NCBI GenBank assembly: GCA_964565665.1
Contig: CAZMFZ010000038.1
Span: 1 to 27,473, forward strand
Length of the DNA: 27,473 bases
Reading direction: 5' to 3'
From: CAZMFZ01 sp964565665
GTDB lineage: Bacteria > Bacteroidota > Bacteroidia > Cytophagales > UBA9547
Part shown: piece after piece, positions 13,832 to 21,197 of the stretch
Layout: each line of letters begins with the position of its first letter
How positions within the stretch are numbered: position 1 is the stretch's first letter
Notes under the pieces: model-generated
What the model was told of the DNA's origin: nothing
The model's database searches: none
The model's input: the letters and a program-made list of their open reading frames with translations, nothing else
Program-made: the position numbers and the translations under genes

Positions 13832-15796
13832 ATGAGTGAATTAGTAGAAGAACTAGCCAAAGCAACCAATTATTCAGCATCAAACATCACAGTATTAGAA
13901 GGGCTAGAAGCAGTAAGGAAAAGACCAGCCATGTACATTGGCGATATTGGTTTGAGAGGTTTTCACCACATGGTTTGGGAAGTAGTAGACAATTCAATTG
14001 ATGAAGCATTAGCAGGTTATTGCGATACGGTAAATGTCATTATCCATGAAGATAATTCCATTTCAGTTCACGACAACGGACGAGGCATTCCAGTAGATAT
14101 GCACGAAAAAGAAGGTCGTTCGGCTTTGGAAGTGGTAATGACGGTGCTACATGCAGGTGGGAAATTTGACAAAGATACTTATAAGGTTTCAGGCGGATTG
14201 CATGGTGTAGGCGTATCGTGCGTAAATGCACTTTCCAAACTCCTGATTGTAAATGTGTATCGCGATGGAAACGAATATATGCAGGAATTTCAAAAAGGAT
14301 TTCCACAATACAGTGTAAAAACAGTAGGACAAAGCGATAAAAGAGGAACATCTGTACATTTTTGGCCTGACGAAGAGATATTTACTGTAACTGAATATAA
14401 ATACGAAACCATCGCTACTCGATTGAGAGAGCTTTCATTTCTTAACAAAAGAATAAAATTAACCCTTCAAGATTTAAGAAATTTTAACGAAGATGGCACA
14501 CCCGTTTACGAAGAGTTCTATTCAGAAAGAGGCCTATTGGAGTTTGTTGAATATTTAGATTCCTCACGCACCAAGCTCATTCCTGAGCCCATGTATATTG
14601 AAAATTTGAAAGGGACTATTCCTGTAGAAATTGCCATCCTTTACAATACCTCATATACAGAAACTATCTGTTCTTATGTAAATAATATCAATACAATTGA
14701 AGGCGGAACGCACGTTGCTGGTTTTCGAAGGGCTTTAACACGAACTTTGAAAGCATACGCAGAAAAATCTGGTGCCATTGAAAAAGCAAAAATAGAAATT
14801 AGTGGAGATGATTTTAGAGAAGGTCTTACTGCCATTATCTCTATAAAAGTACAGGAACCACAATTTGAAGGCCAAACCAAAACTAAGTTAGGTAATAACG
14901 AGGCCATGGGCTCAGTAGATATTGCTGTTGGGGAGGTATTGCAGGCTTATTTGGAAGAACATCCAAAAGAGGCTAAGATGATTGTGAATAAGGTAGTATT
15001 GGCTGCACAGGCACGTATAGCAGCCAAGAAAGCCCGTGAAATGGTGCAACGCAAAAGTGCCATGGGCGGTTTTGGATTGCCAGGCAAGCTAGCCGATTGC
15101 CAAGAAAATGATCCAAATAAATGTGAAATTTATTTGGTGGAGGGTGACTCAGCTGGTGGCTCCGCAAAGCAAGGCAGAAGTCGAGTATTTCAGGCCATTT
15201 TACCATTGAGAGGTAAAATTTTGAATGTAGAAAAAGCTATGGAATATAAAATATATGACAGCGAAGAGATAAAAAATATAATGACAGCTTTGGGGGTGAG
15301 AATTGGAACACCTGAAGATGAAAAAGCACTAAACCTTGAAAAACTTCGCTACCACAAAGTAATCATCATGACCGATGCTGATGTGGATGGTAGCCACATT
15401 CGTACCTTGATATTGACCTTCTTTTTCCGCTACATGCGTTCTCTTATCGACAATGGGTATGTGTATATTGCCCAACCTCCATTGTATTTGGTAAAAAAAG
15501 GAAAAGAAGAAAAATATTGCTGGACGGAAGTGCAACGCGAACAAGCTGTAAAAGAAATTGCTAAAGATGGCAAAGAGGACAGTGTACATATACAACGTTA
15601 CAAAGGTTTGGGTGAGATGAATCCTGAGCAACTTTGGGACACAACCATGAATCCAGCAACACGCACGCTCAAAAAAGTATCTATTGATTCAGCAGCGGAA
15701 GCAGATCATTTATTCTCAATGCTAATGGGTGATGAAGTGCCCCCTCGTAGAGATTTTATAGAACGTAATGCGAAATATGCAAGAATTGATGTGTAA
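13832..15796 (+). CDS. gyrB: DNA gyrase subunit B
   Basis: ATPase and TOPRIM subunit of the A2B2 gyrase that introduces negative supercoils. The 654-aa length is typical for Bacteroidota. The GHKL ATPase domain shows EVVDNSIDEAL (residue E50 is the catalytic glutamate), DNGRGIPVD (81-89) and GGLHGVGVSCVNALS (121-135). The transducer domain follows (about 230-400). The TOPRIM domain carries LVEGDSAGGSAKQGRSR (about 435-451), with the metal-binding glutamate, and TDADVDGSHIRTL (about 514-526). RYKGLGEMNPEQLWDTTMNP near the C-terminus is the GyrB tail motif. I call gyrB rather than parE from the Q-A-I-L-P-L-R-G-K and tail motifs. It is not next to dnaA, dnaN, recF or gyrA; it converges on rplK with a shared terminator between. 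Confidence 0.96.
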   Translation: MSELVEELAKATNYSASNITVLEGLEAVRKRPAMYIGDIGLRGFHHMVWEVVDNSIDEALAGYCDTVNVIIHEDNSISVHDNGRGIPVDMHEKEGRSALEVVMTVLHAGGKFDKDTYKVSGGLHGVGVSCVNALSKLLIVNVYRDGNEYMQEFQKGFPQYSVKTVGQSDKRGTSVHFWPDEEIFTVTEYKYETIATRLRELSFLNKRIKLTLQDLRNFNEDGTPVYEEFYSERGLLEFVEYLDSSRTKLIPEPMYIENLKGTIPVEIAILYNTSYTETICSYVNNINTIEGGTHVAGFRRALTRTLKAYAEKSGAIEKAKIEISGDDFREGLTAIISIKVQEPQFEGQTKTKLGNNEAMGSVDIAVGEVLQAYLEEHPKEAKMIVNKVVLAAQARIAAKKAREMVQRKSAMGGFGLPGKLADCQENDPNKCEIYLVEGDSAGGSAKQGRSRVFQAILPLRGKILNVEKAMEYKIYDSEEIKNIMTALGVRIGTPEDEKALNLEKLRYHKVIIMTDADVDGSHIRTLILTFFFRYMRSLIDNGYVYIAQPPLYLVKKGKEEKYCWTEVQREQAVKEIAKDGKEDSVHIQRYKGLGEMNPEQLWDTTMNPATRTLKKVSIDSAAEADHLFSMLMGDEVPPRRDFIERNAKYARIDV

Positions 15797-15951
15797 GCTA
15801 TCTGGCTTACTGTATAGAAAGCACGAACTGAATTTGTAAAGTCTTATTAGGACTCCAGAAAAGTTGTACTTTAAAGGAAAACATTTGCTCCTGTACAAGT
15901 AAATCTTATGTTCCACTTATCAATTGTTGTCTTTTCAGCATATTTGACTGG

Positions 15952-16000
15952 TTATAAAACAAGAAACCCGAAGCATTACTTCGGGTTTCTTGTTTTATAA
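15952..16000. terminator. Bidirectional terminator between gyrB and rplK
   Basis: A perfect 22-bp stem (15952-15973 with 15979-16000) with the 5-base loop CATTA. The GC-rich centre AACCCGAAG/CTTCGGGTT is flanked by A- and T-rich arms on both sides, so it suits termination in both directions: gyrB on the plus strand and rplK on the minus strand, whose stop is 22 bases away. Confidence 0.92.
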
Positions 16001-16021
16001 AATTTGATGAAAAAATGTAAA

Positions 16022-16459
16022 TCAATACGGTCTTGTACCAGTTACAGTTAAGCCTAAGCTTCTAGCTGTGCCAGCAACCATGCTGATAGCAGATTCTATT
16101 TTATAACAATTCAAATCTGGCATTTTAATTTCTGCAATTTTAGTTACGTCATCCCAACTTACCGACCCAATTTTTAGTCTGTTTGGCTCATTTGAACCTT
16201 TTTGTTTTTTCGATGCTTCCAATAATAAGTTGGCTGCAGGCGGGGTTTTGATTACGAATTCAAACGTTTTGTCTGAAAATACAGTAATCAACACAGGTAA
16301 TACTTGTCCAGGTTTGTCTTGGGTTCTTGCATTGAATTGTTTGCAAAATTCCATGATATTCAAACCCTTAGAACCTAATGCAGGTCCGATTGGTGGAGAT
16401 GGGTTGGCAGCTCCTCCTTTCACTTGTAGCTTTACAAAGCCAGTTATTTCTTTTGCCAT
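16022..16459 (-). CDS. rplK: Large ribosomal subunit protein uL11
   Basis: Ribosomal protein L11, which forms the GTPase-associated centre with 23S rRNA and contacts translation factors and the stringent-response enzyme RelA. At 145 aa it is full length. The N-terminal domain shows KLQVKGGAANPSPPIGPALG (residues 7-26) with the proline-rich loop, and GLNIMEFCKQFNARTQ; the C-terminal RNA-binding domain ends with VAGTARSLGLTVTG (about 129-142). It lies 69 bases downstream of nusG as the last gene of the unit. The usual next gene, rplA, is missing: a strong terminator and convergent gyrB follow. Confidence 0.97.
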   Translation of the reverse strand: MAKEITGFVKLQVKGGAANPSPPIGPALGSKGLNIMEFCKQFNARTQDKPGQVLPVLITVFSDKTFEFVIKTPPAANLLLEASKKQKGSNEPNRLKIGSVSWDDVTKIAEIKMPDLNCYKIESAISMVAGTARSLGLTVTGTRPY

Positions 16460-16528
16460 TTTTAATTCTTAACTAAATTTCTATTTAAAATATATATTCA
16501 AACACAAACTGAGGCTGTCACCAAGTGG

Positions 16529-17095
16529 TTAGGAAGCTTTTTCCACTTGCATATAACTCAATTCTAAAGGGGTGTTTCTACCAAAAATTTTAACCATCAC
16601 ATTCAGTTTCTTCTTATCGTCATACACTTCTTCAACAGTGCCGATAAACCCACTGAAAGGACCATCCATTACTTTGATTGACTCGCCAATCAAATACCTT
16701 GACTCTGGCTTTACTTGCGCCAAATTACCTTCTTCTATTCTACCTAAAATCCGATTTATTTCTGACTCTTTAATTGGTTCGGGTTTTTTCAGAGCTTTGG
16801 TTTTACCTTCACCAAGAAATCCCAAAGAACCAGGTGCATTATTTAACAAATGCAATGTTTCACCATTATTCAAATCTGCACTAAGGTACATGTAGCCGGG
16901 AAAAGAAATTTTTTCACGTACTACCTTTTTACCATTTCTTAACTCATATACTTTTTCAGATGGTACTAATATTTCTTGAACAAATTGAGAAAGGTTTTGA
17001 CGAGTAAGCTCACTTTCCAAATAGGCTTTCACTTTCTTTTCCTGTCCGCTGATTGCCCTCAATACATACCATTTAATCTCTATCTCAGTTGCCAT
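16529..17095 (-). CDS. nusG: Transcription termination/antitermination factor NusG
   Basis: RNA polymerase-associated factor that raises processivity, aids Rho-dependent termination and links polymerase to the ribosome. The 188-aa protein has the NGN domain (about residues 8-115; WYVLRAISGQEKKVKAYLE, and FPGYMYLSADL) and a C-terminal KOW domain (about 133-185; GESIKVMDGPFSGFIGTVEE). An insert with lysines and prolines, GEGKTKALKKPEPIKESE (about 96-113), fits the longer NGN of Bacteroidota NusG. It lies between secE (18 bases upstream) and rplK, the normal order. Confidence 0.96.
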   Translation of the reverse strand: MATEIEIKWYVLRAISGQEKKVKAYLESELTRQNLSQFVQEILVPSEKVYELRNGKKVVREKISFPGYMYLSADLNNGETLHLLNNAPGSLGFLGEGKTKALKKPEPIKESEINRILGRIEEGNLAQVKPESRYLIGESIKVMDGPFSGFIGTVEEVYDDKKKLNVMVKIFGRNTPLELSYMQVEKAS

Positions 17096-17113
17096 TTCTC
17101 TTTAGTATATATA

Positions 17114-17311
17114 TTAGAATGAACGATAAAACCAGTTCATTCCATTTTCAAAAATAAAATCGACCAAGCCTAGCATTACCGACAAAATTAATGACGACAC
17201 CAATACTAATATAGTACTTGATTGTAAATCGCTGTATGCCGGCCAAGAAACTTTGTTCTTAACCTCATCAATAGATGAAACGATGTATTCTTGTATTTCT
17301 TTCAAATTCAT
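17114..17311 (-). CDS. secE: Preprotein translocase subunit SecE
   Basis: Small membrane subunit that clamps SecY in the SecYEG channel. The 65-aa protein has the short single-span form usual outside Enterobacteria: an amphipathic N-terminal helix (EIQEYIVSSIDEVKNKVSWP, residues 5-24), whose VSWP motif is the family signature, then one membrane segment (about 33-58). It lies between tRNA-Trp and nusG; the start at 17311 is 21 bases after the tRNA. Confidence 0.95.
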   Translation of the reverse strand: MNLKEIQEYIVSSIDEVKNKVSWPAYSDLQSSTILVLVSSLILSVMLGLVDFIFENGMNWFYRSF

Positions 17312-17331
17312 ATCCTACTTATCAATTTATG

Positions 17332-17404
17332 CACGGAAGGCAGGTCTCGAACCTACAACCTACGGTTTTGGAGACCGCCACTCTACCAATTGAGCTACTC
17401 CCGT
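17332..17404 (-). tRNA. tRNA-Trp (CCA anticodon)
   Basis: On the minus strand a full cloverleaf of 73 nt is seen: acceptor ACGGGAG with CTTCCGT, TA at 8-9, D-stem GCTC, anticodon loop CTCCAAA giving anticodon CCA, and T-loop TTCGAGA. The CCA end is not encoded (G73 is followed by CAT). Its position between tuf and secE is the conserved bacterial arrangement. Confidence 0.97.
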
Positions 17405-17427
17405 GTGTGATTTACCTAATTGGGGTG

Positions 17428-17435
17428 CAAAGCTA
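17428..17435 (-). promoter_or_regulatory. Second promoter: -7 element for tRNA-Trp-secE-nusG-rplK
   Basis: On the minus strand TAGCTTTG matches TAnnTTTG exactly, 24 bases before the 5' end of tRNA-Trp. At the proper 19-base spacing upstream (17455-17458) lies TTTT rather than TTTG, part of the T-run of the tuf terminator. It would restart transcription after tuf. Confidence 0.55.
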
Positions 17436-17454
17436 CACCAATTATTCAGTAAAA

Positions 17455-17483
17455 AAAAGTCCCGATTTAGAACCGGGACTTTT
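17455..17483 (-). terminator. Terminator after tuf
   Basis: Ten-bp stem AAAAGTCCCG/CGGGACTTTT with a 9-base loop, followed on the minus strand by a run of eight T (17451-17458). It lies 22 bases past the tuf stop and before tRNA-Trp, so tuf transcripts should end, at least in part, before the secE genes. Confidence 0.88.
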
Positions 17484-17504
17484 CATTCAATATTTAGTAT
17501 TGTA

Positions 17505-18692
17505 TTAAAGTACAATTTCAGTTACCTGACCGGCACCCACGGTTCTACCACCCTCACGGATAGCGAAACGAAGTCCTTTTTCCATCGCTACAGAAGCAAT
17601 CAGCTTCACATTGATTGAAACATTGTCACCAGGCATTACCATTTCAACACCAGCAGGCAACTCGATTTCTCCGGTTACATCAGTAGTTCTGAAATAAAAT
17701 TGTGGACGATATTTGTTGAAGAATGGTGTATGACGACCTCCTTCTTCTTTTGAAAGTACGTAAACTTCAGCTTTAAATTCCAAATGTGGTTTTACAGATT
17801 TAGGTGCACAAAGCACCATTCCTCTGCGAATTTGTTCTTTATCAATACCACGAAGAAGGATACCAACGTTATCGCCAGCTTCACCTCTGTCAAGTAATTT
17901 ACGGAACATTTCAACACCAGTACAAGTAGAAGTTAAGCCTTCAGCACCCATACCGATAATATCGATAGTTTCACCCACTTTAATAATTCCTCTTTCGATA
18001 CGACCTGTAGCTACTGTGCCACGACCTGTGATTGAGAAAACATCTTCAACTGGCATCAAGAACGGAAGCTCAGTCAAACGTTTTGGAATTGGGATATAAG
18101 TATCAACAGCTTCCATAAGGGCATCAATTGTAGCAACCCATTTAGCATCGCCATTCAAACCGCCCAAAGCAGAACCTTGTATTACAGGAATTTCATCTCC
18201 TGGGTATTTATAGAACGATAATAGTTCACGAATTTCCATTTCAACCAATTCCAACAACTCAGGATCATCAACCATATCCACTTTATTCATGAATACAACC
18301 AATGCAGGCACTCCTACTTGGCGAGCCAAAAGTATGTGCTCACGAGTTTGAGGCATTGGACCATCAGTAGCAGCTACCACGATGATAGCACCATCCATTT
18401 GGGCGGCACCAGTTACCATGTTTTTCACATAATCCGCGTGACCAGGACAGTCAACGTGAGCATAGTGACGATTTACTGTTGAATACTCAACGTGTGAAGT
18501 ATTGATAGTGATACCTCTTTCTTTTTCTTCTGGAGCATTGTCAATTGATGAGAAGTCTCTTTTTTCAGCAAGGCCTTTATTTGCTAACACCATGGTGATA
18601 GCAGCAGTCAATGTTGTCTTGCCATGATCTACGTGACCAATTGTACCTATGTTTACGTGCGGTTTTGATCGGTCGAAATTTTCTTTTGCCAT
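17505..18692 (-). CDS. tuf: Translation elongation factor Tu
   Basis: GTPase that delivers aminoacyl-tRNA to the ribosome. The 395-aa protein is complete. GTP-binding motifs are GHVDHGKT (residues 19-26), the switch I region RGITINTSHVEY, DCPGHADYVKNM (about 80-91) and NKVD (about 135-138). Domain 2 starts around residue 205 (LMPVEDVFSITGRGTVATGR) and domain 3 around 300. It is transcribed from the tRNA-Tyr promoter through tRNA-Gly and tRNA-Thr and has its own terminator. Only one copy is in this window. Confidence 0.98.
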   Translation of the reverse strand: MAKENFDRSKPHVNIGTIGHVDHGKTTLTAAITMVLANKGLAEKRDFSSIDNAPEEKERGITINTSHVEYSTVNRHYAHVDCPGHADYVKNMVTGAAQMDGAIIVVAATDGPMPQTREHILLARQVGVPALVVFMNKVDMVDDPELLELVEMEIRELLSFYKYPGDEIPVIQGSALGGLNGDAKWVATIDALMEAVDTYIPIPKRLTELPFLMPVEDVFSITGRGTVATGRIERGIIKVGETIDIIGMGAEGLTSTCTGVEMFRKLLDRGEAGDNVGILLRGIDKEQIRRGMVLCAPKSVKPHLEFKAEVYVLSKEEGGRHTPFFNKYRPQFYFRTTDVTGEIELPAGVEMVMPGDNVSINVKLIASVAMEKGLRFAIREGGRTVGAGQVTEIVL

Positions 18693-18756
18693 TTTAAAAT
18701 TTAATTCAGAGTTTGATGAAATATATATTGATTATAATTAAATCCACAATTTAATG

Positions 18757-18828
<72 letters not shown>

Positions 18829-18845
18829 TTTTGGGACAAAAGATA

Positions 18846-18914
18846 AAAGACATTAGACAAAAGACATTCAGAATTAGTGTGATAGTCTCTAACCTTTTTT
18901 AGTCTAATGTCTTT
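18846..18914. repeat. 13-bp inverted repeat in the spacer between tRNA-Gly and tRNA-Thr
   Basis: AAAGACATTAGAC (18846-18858) is the exact reverse complement of GTCTAATGTCTTT (18902-18914), with 43 bases between. A second partial copy, AAAAGACATTC, follows the left arm. In the tRNA precursor it would form a long-looped hairpin between two tRNAs, possibly a processing signal. Confidence 0.7.
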
Positions 18915-18944
18915 AAATCTATACTCTTAAGTCACTTTCAACAG

Positions 18945-19017
18945 AGCGGAAGACGAGGCTCGAACCCGCGACCTATAGCTTGGAAGGCTATCGCTCTACC
19001 AACTGAGCTACTTCCGC
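18945..19017 (-). tRNA. tRNA-Gly (TCC anticodon)
   Basis: On the minus strand a 73-nt cloverleaf: acceptor GCGGAAG with CTTCCGC, TAGCTC, anticodon stem ATAGC/GCTAT around loop CTTCCAA giving TCC, and T-arm GCGGG-TTCGAGC-CTCGT. CCA is not encoded. Confidence 0.96.
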
Positions 19018-19023
19018 ATTTAG

Positions 19024-19090
19024 AATGTTAAATTTTGAATGCTAAATTTTAAATAATGTCTTTAACATCTAAGGTTCAAAATTCAGCATT
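19024..19090. repeat. Competing inverted repeats in the tRNA-Tyr/tRNA-Gly spacer
   Basis: Two overlapping tandem copies, AATGTTAAATTTTGAA (19024-19039) and AATGCTAAATTTTAAA (19038-19053), can each pair with the single complementary block TTCAAAATTCAGCATT (19075-19090), 14 of 16 positions each. Only one hairpin can form at a time. The spacer also holds TAATGTCTTTAA, shared with the next tRNA spacer. Confidence 0.55.
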
Positions 19091-19096
19091 TCCAAG

Positions 19097-19180
19097 TGGG
19101 GAGGGAAGGATTCGAACCTTCGAAGTCATTACAACAACAGAGTTACAGTCTGTCCCATTTGGCCACTCTGGTACCTCCCC
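19097..19180 (-). tRNA. tRNA-Tyr (GTA anticodon)
   Basis: On the minus strand an 84-nt class II tRNA with a long variable arm: acceptor GGGGAGG with CCTCCCC, anticodon stem ACAGA/TCTGT around loop CTGTAAC giving GTA, and T-arm GAAGG-TTCGAAT-CCTTC. CCA is not encoded. It is the first gene of the tRNA-tuf unit. Confidence 0.96.
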
Positions 19181-19229
19181 ATTTGATATTTTACACAACT
19201 AAAGAACATCCCTTTTTTCAAAGGGAGTG

Positions 19230-19260
19230 CAAAGATAAAGGGAAAATCTTTTCCCACAAA
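19230..19260 (-). promoter_or_regulatory. Full Bacteroidota promoter of the tRNA-tuf unit
   Basis: On the minus strand TTTG (19257-19260) is followed after exactly 19 bases by TATCTTTG (19230-19237), the complete TTTG-N19-TAnnTTTG consensus. It lies 50 bases before tRNA-Tyr. The spacer contains the perfect palindrome GGGAAAA-TC-TTTTCCC (19240-19255), and a second hairpin (TCCCTTT/AAAGGGA, 19209-19226) lies at the start of the leader. Confidence 0.8.
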
Positions 19261-19292
19261 CCTATTTGCATATTTCTTAGTGTGGGTAAAAA

Positions 19293-20066
19293 TTATTTGA
19301 TAGAAACATAAAATAGGTCAAAACATAAATTTGTATTGGTGGCTAAAGAGTAGTCGCTAATATCAATATTAGATACCAATAGATTATCGGCATTCATCAT
19401 TCTATTTCGATTCAATCGGTTTAGCATATCGTAAGGAACTCTTAGCAAAGCATTGGGAAGCTTATATTGGAGGTCTAAAATATCCCATCGGGTAAATTTA
19501 CGAACTGACTTTTTATTCAATTCATAATAATCAAATACCTTTTTATTGCCTGTAATTCCTTGTGCAGAAACAGATTTGAAATATTTATTCAATAAAGTAG
19601 AAAGTTGACTGGCTGTATATTCGCGTTCATGCCAAGGATTTCTAGTAAGTGTGAAGTCGATATTTGGAGTAGTGATAATGGCTTTGCCACCTGGCTTGAG
19701 CACACGGTGAATCTCATTTATAAAAAAATCATCGCTATGTATATGTTCGATTACCTGAAAAGCAATTACGGTATCGAATGAATTGCTTTCTATGCCCGAG
19801 AAAGGTGGCACATTTGTTTCGATAAATGAATAGTTGGGATACTGGCCTTTCAATTGCTCTAAAAGTGTTCTATTTTTATCTAAAGCGGTGTAAGCTGTGC
19901 AATAAGGTGCGAGTGTTTCTAATCCTCGACCTTCGCCACAACCGACTTCGAGCATATTGCCAGCTACAAAATCTTTAGCAGCTTCATAAGCAAAAAGCAA
20001 GCGTTGGTGAATAGGGTTGTCGGAAGCTATTTTAGAAGAAGTGATTTCGGTGGTGATTTGCGACAT
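19293..20066 (-). CDS. Class I SAM-dependent methyltransferase (Methyltransf_11/25-like)
   Basis: From the ATG at 20066 the protein is 257 aa, cytoplasmic. Motif I is MLEVGCGEGRGLETLA (residues 38-53), a proper GxGxG loop; the ribose-binding aspartate is in YTALDKN (about 58-64); the motif IV region is TVIAFQVIEHIHSDDFF (about 101-118); HRVLKPGGKAIITTPNI (about 123-139) is typical of Methyltransf_11 members. The C-terminal 100 residues carry no recognisable substrate domain. The open frame reaches back to 20216 (307 aa), but a TAnnTTTG element at 20090-20097 lies between, so the ATG at 20066 is the better start. The substrate is unknown; related proteins act on small molecules, quinones or glycans. 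Confidence 0.85.
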   Translation of the reverse strand: MSQITTEITSSKIASDNPIHQRLLFAYEAAKDFVAGNMLEVGCGEGRGLETLAPYCTAYTALDKNRTLLEQLKGQYPNYSFIETNVPPFSGIESNSFDTVIAFQVIEHIHSDDFFINEIHRVLKPGGKAIITTPNIDFTLTRNPWHEREYTASQLSTLLNKYFKSVSAQGITGNKKVFDYYELNKKSVRKFTRWDILDLQYKLPNALLRVPYDMLNRLNRNRMMNADNLLVSNIDISDYSLATNTNLCFDLFYVSIK

Positions 20067-20089
20067 GGGTATTATTGAAAATTGGATTG

Positions 20090-20097
20090 CAAAGGTA
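20090..20097 (-). promoter_or_regulatory. -7 promoter element for the methyltransferase gene
   Basis: TACCTTTG (then C) on the minus strand matches TAnnTTTG exactly, 23 bases before the ATG at 20066. It decides against the longer frame starting at 20216, which would begin upstream of the promoter. Confidence 0.55.
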
Positions 20098-20224
20098 GGC
20101 AAAATATGATTATTGGAAATTGAGGGTCTAAAATTTGAAAAAAGACATTTGGACATAACATTCCCATAATGATTTAGTAATTGTTTGATAAACCTGAATT
20201 GATGATGCCTTAACATGACAAATC

Positions 20225-20232
20225 TACATTTG
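20225..20232 (+). promoter_or_regulatory. -7 promoter element for the sphingomyelinase-like gene
   Basis: TACATTTG matches TAnnTTTG exactly, 19 bases before the ATG at 20252, implying a very short leader. A TTG lies 23 bases upstream, a little far for a -33 element. Confidence 0.5.
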
Positions 20233-20251
20233 TAAAACTTTTTATTGGTAG

Positions 20252-21172
20252 ATGAATAGAATTTCTGCTCTGGTTTTACTAACCCGTATTTTTTTTAGCC
20301 CTAGCTTTCTAAATGCCCAAACTACCGACTCCATAACTTTCCCTCAACAAAAACTCAGAATCATTTCTTGGAATATTTACATGCTTCCAAGGTTTGTGAA
20401 AAATACAGGCAAGCTAACACGTGCTAAAAAGATTGGCGACCAGTTAAATATTGAAAATGTTGATGTAATTGTGTTTCAAGAGGCATTTCACGGAGGTGCA
20501 AGAAAAAAAATAAAGCAAAGATTGCTCCAAAATTTCCCTTATGTGATAGGCCCAGCAAACCAAAGTTCATTTTCACTTAAGGCTAATAGTGGCATTTGGA
20601 TTTTCAGCAAATATCCGGTGCTTAATCATTCTTCTATTGTTTTTAAAAGTTGCTATGGGGTAGATGCTTTATCAAAAAAGGGAGCTTTGTTGGTAGAGTT
20701 AGATGTGAATGGGAAATTGGTGCAGGTGGTAGGTACACATTTGCAAAATGCGGGACGAGCTGAATTGAAGGAGCTGCAATGCAAAGAAATATTTAAAAAG
20801 CTGCTTAAACCAAATGAAAAACCGGGTATACCTCAGGTTATTTGTGGTGATTTTAATATAGAAAAACAAAGCAAGTCGTATCGTGGGATGCTTGCAAGCC
20901 TCAATGCAGAAGATGGAACACTACATGGGCCGCACCATTATTCTTATGACAGGCTCACCAATGATTTGCAAACCGAAAAAGGGCAAAAAAGAGATTTGAT
21001 AGACTATATTTTACTTCGAAACAACAATTCGCAATGCCAGTTTATCTCTCAAATAATAAAGCCGTTTAAACTGCAATGGCATAAAAACCACCAAGATTTG
21101 TCTGACCATTATCCGCTAGTAGCTGAAATACTAATGAATAATGCAGCGAACACAGCCTCATTAAAAGAATAG
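20252..21172 (+). CDS. Secreted sphingomyelin phosphodiesterase-like protein (endonuclease/exonuclease/phosphatase family)
   Basis: A 306-aa exported protein with a signal peptide (about residues 1-24, ending SFLNAQ). It has the Mg-dependent EEP fold, and its order of motifs follows bacterial sphingomyelinase C of the Bacillus cereus type: IISWNIYMLPR (about 33-43), VIVFQEAFH (about 71-79, metal-binding glutamate), KKGALLVELDVNGKLVQVVG then THLQ (about 145-168), CGDFNIEK (about 201-208), LIDYILLRN (about 252-260) and LSDHYPLVAEI (about 284-294, catalytic histidine). Such enzymes cleave sphingomyelin, or related phospholipids, to ceramide and a phospho-head group. Bacteroidota make their own sphingolipids, so the substrate could be self or foreign; this is inference. 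A generic EEP nuclease is the alternative. A strong terminator follows. Confidence 0.83.
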   Translation: MNRISALVLLTRIFFSPSFLNAQTTDSITFPQQKLRIISWNIYMLPRFVKNTGKLTRAKKIGDQLNIENVDVIVFQEAFHGGARKKIKQRLLQNFPYVIGPANQSSFSLKANSGIWIFSKYPVLNHSSIVFKSCYGVDALSKKGALLVELDVNGKLVQVVGTHLQNAGRAELKELQCKEIFKKLLKPNEKPGIPQVICGDFNIEKQSKSYRGMLASLNAEDGTLHGPHHYSYDRLTNDLQTEKGQKRDLIDYILLRNNNSQCQFISQIIKPFKLQWHKNHQDLSDHYPLVAEILMNNAANTASLKE

Positions 21173-21197
21173 TTTGTTATTCATTAGGGTTCGGTAA

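Noticed and set aside
13832..15796. ParE (topoisomerase IV) instead of GyrB
   Set aside because: The QAILPLRGKILNVEKA and RYKGLGEMNPEQLW motifs and length favour GyrB.
15797..15951. Small RNA or riboswitch after gyrB
   Set aside because: Only a weak TTGTAC/GTACAA repeat is seen before the terminator; no promoter element and no compact structure.
20067..20216. N-terminal 50-residue extension of the methyltransferase
   Set aside because: The extra residues do not look like a domain or signal peptide and a consensus -7 promoter element lies inside them, so the ATG at 20066 is preferred.
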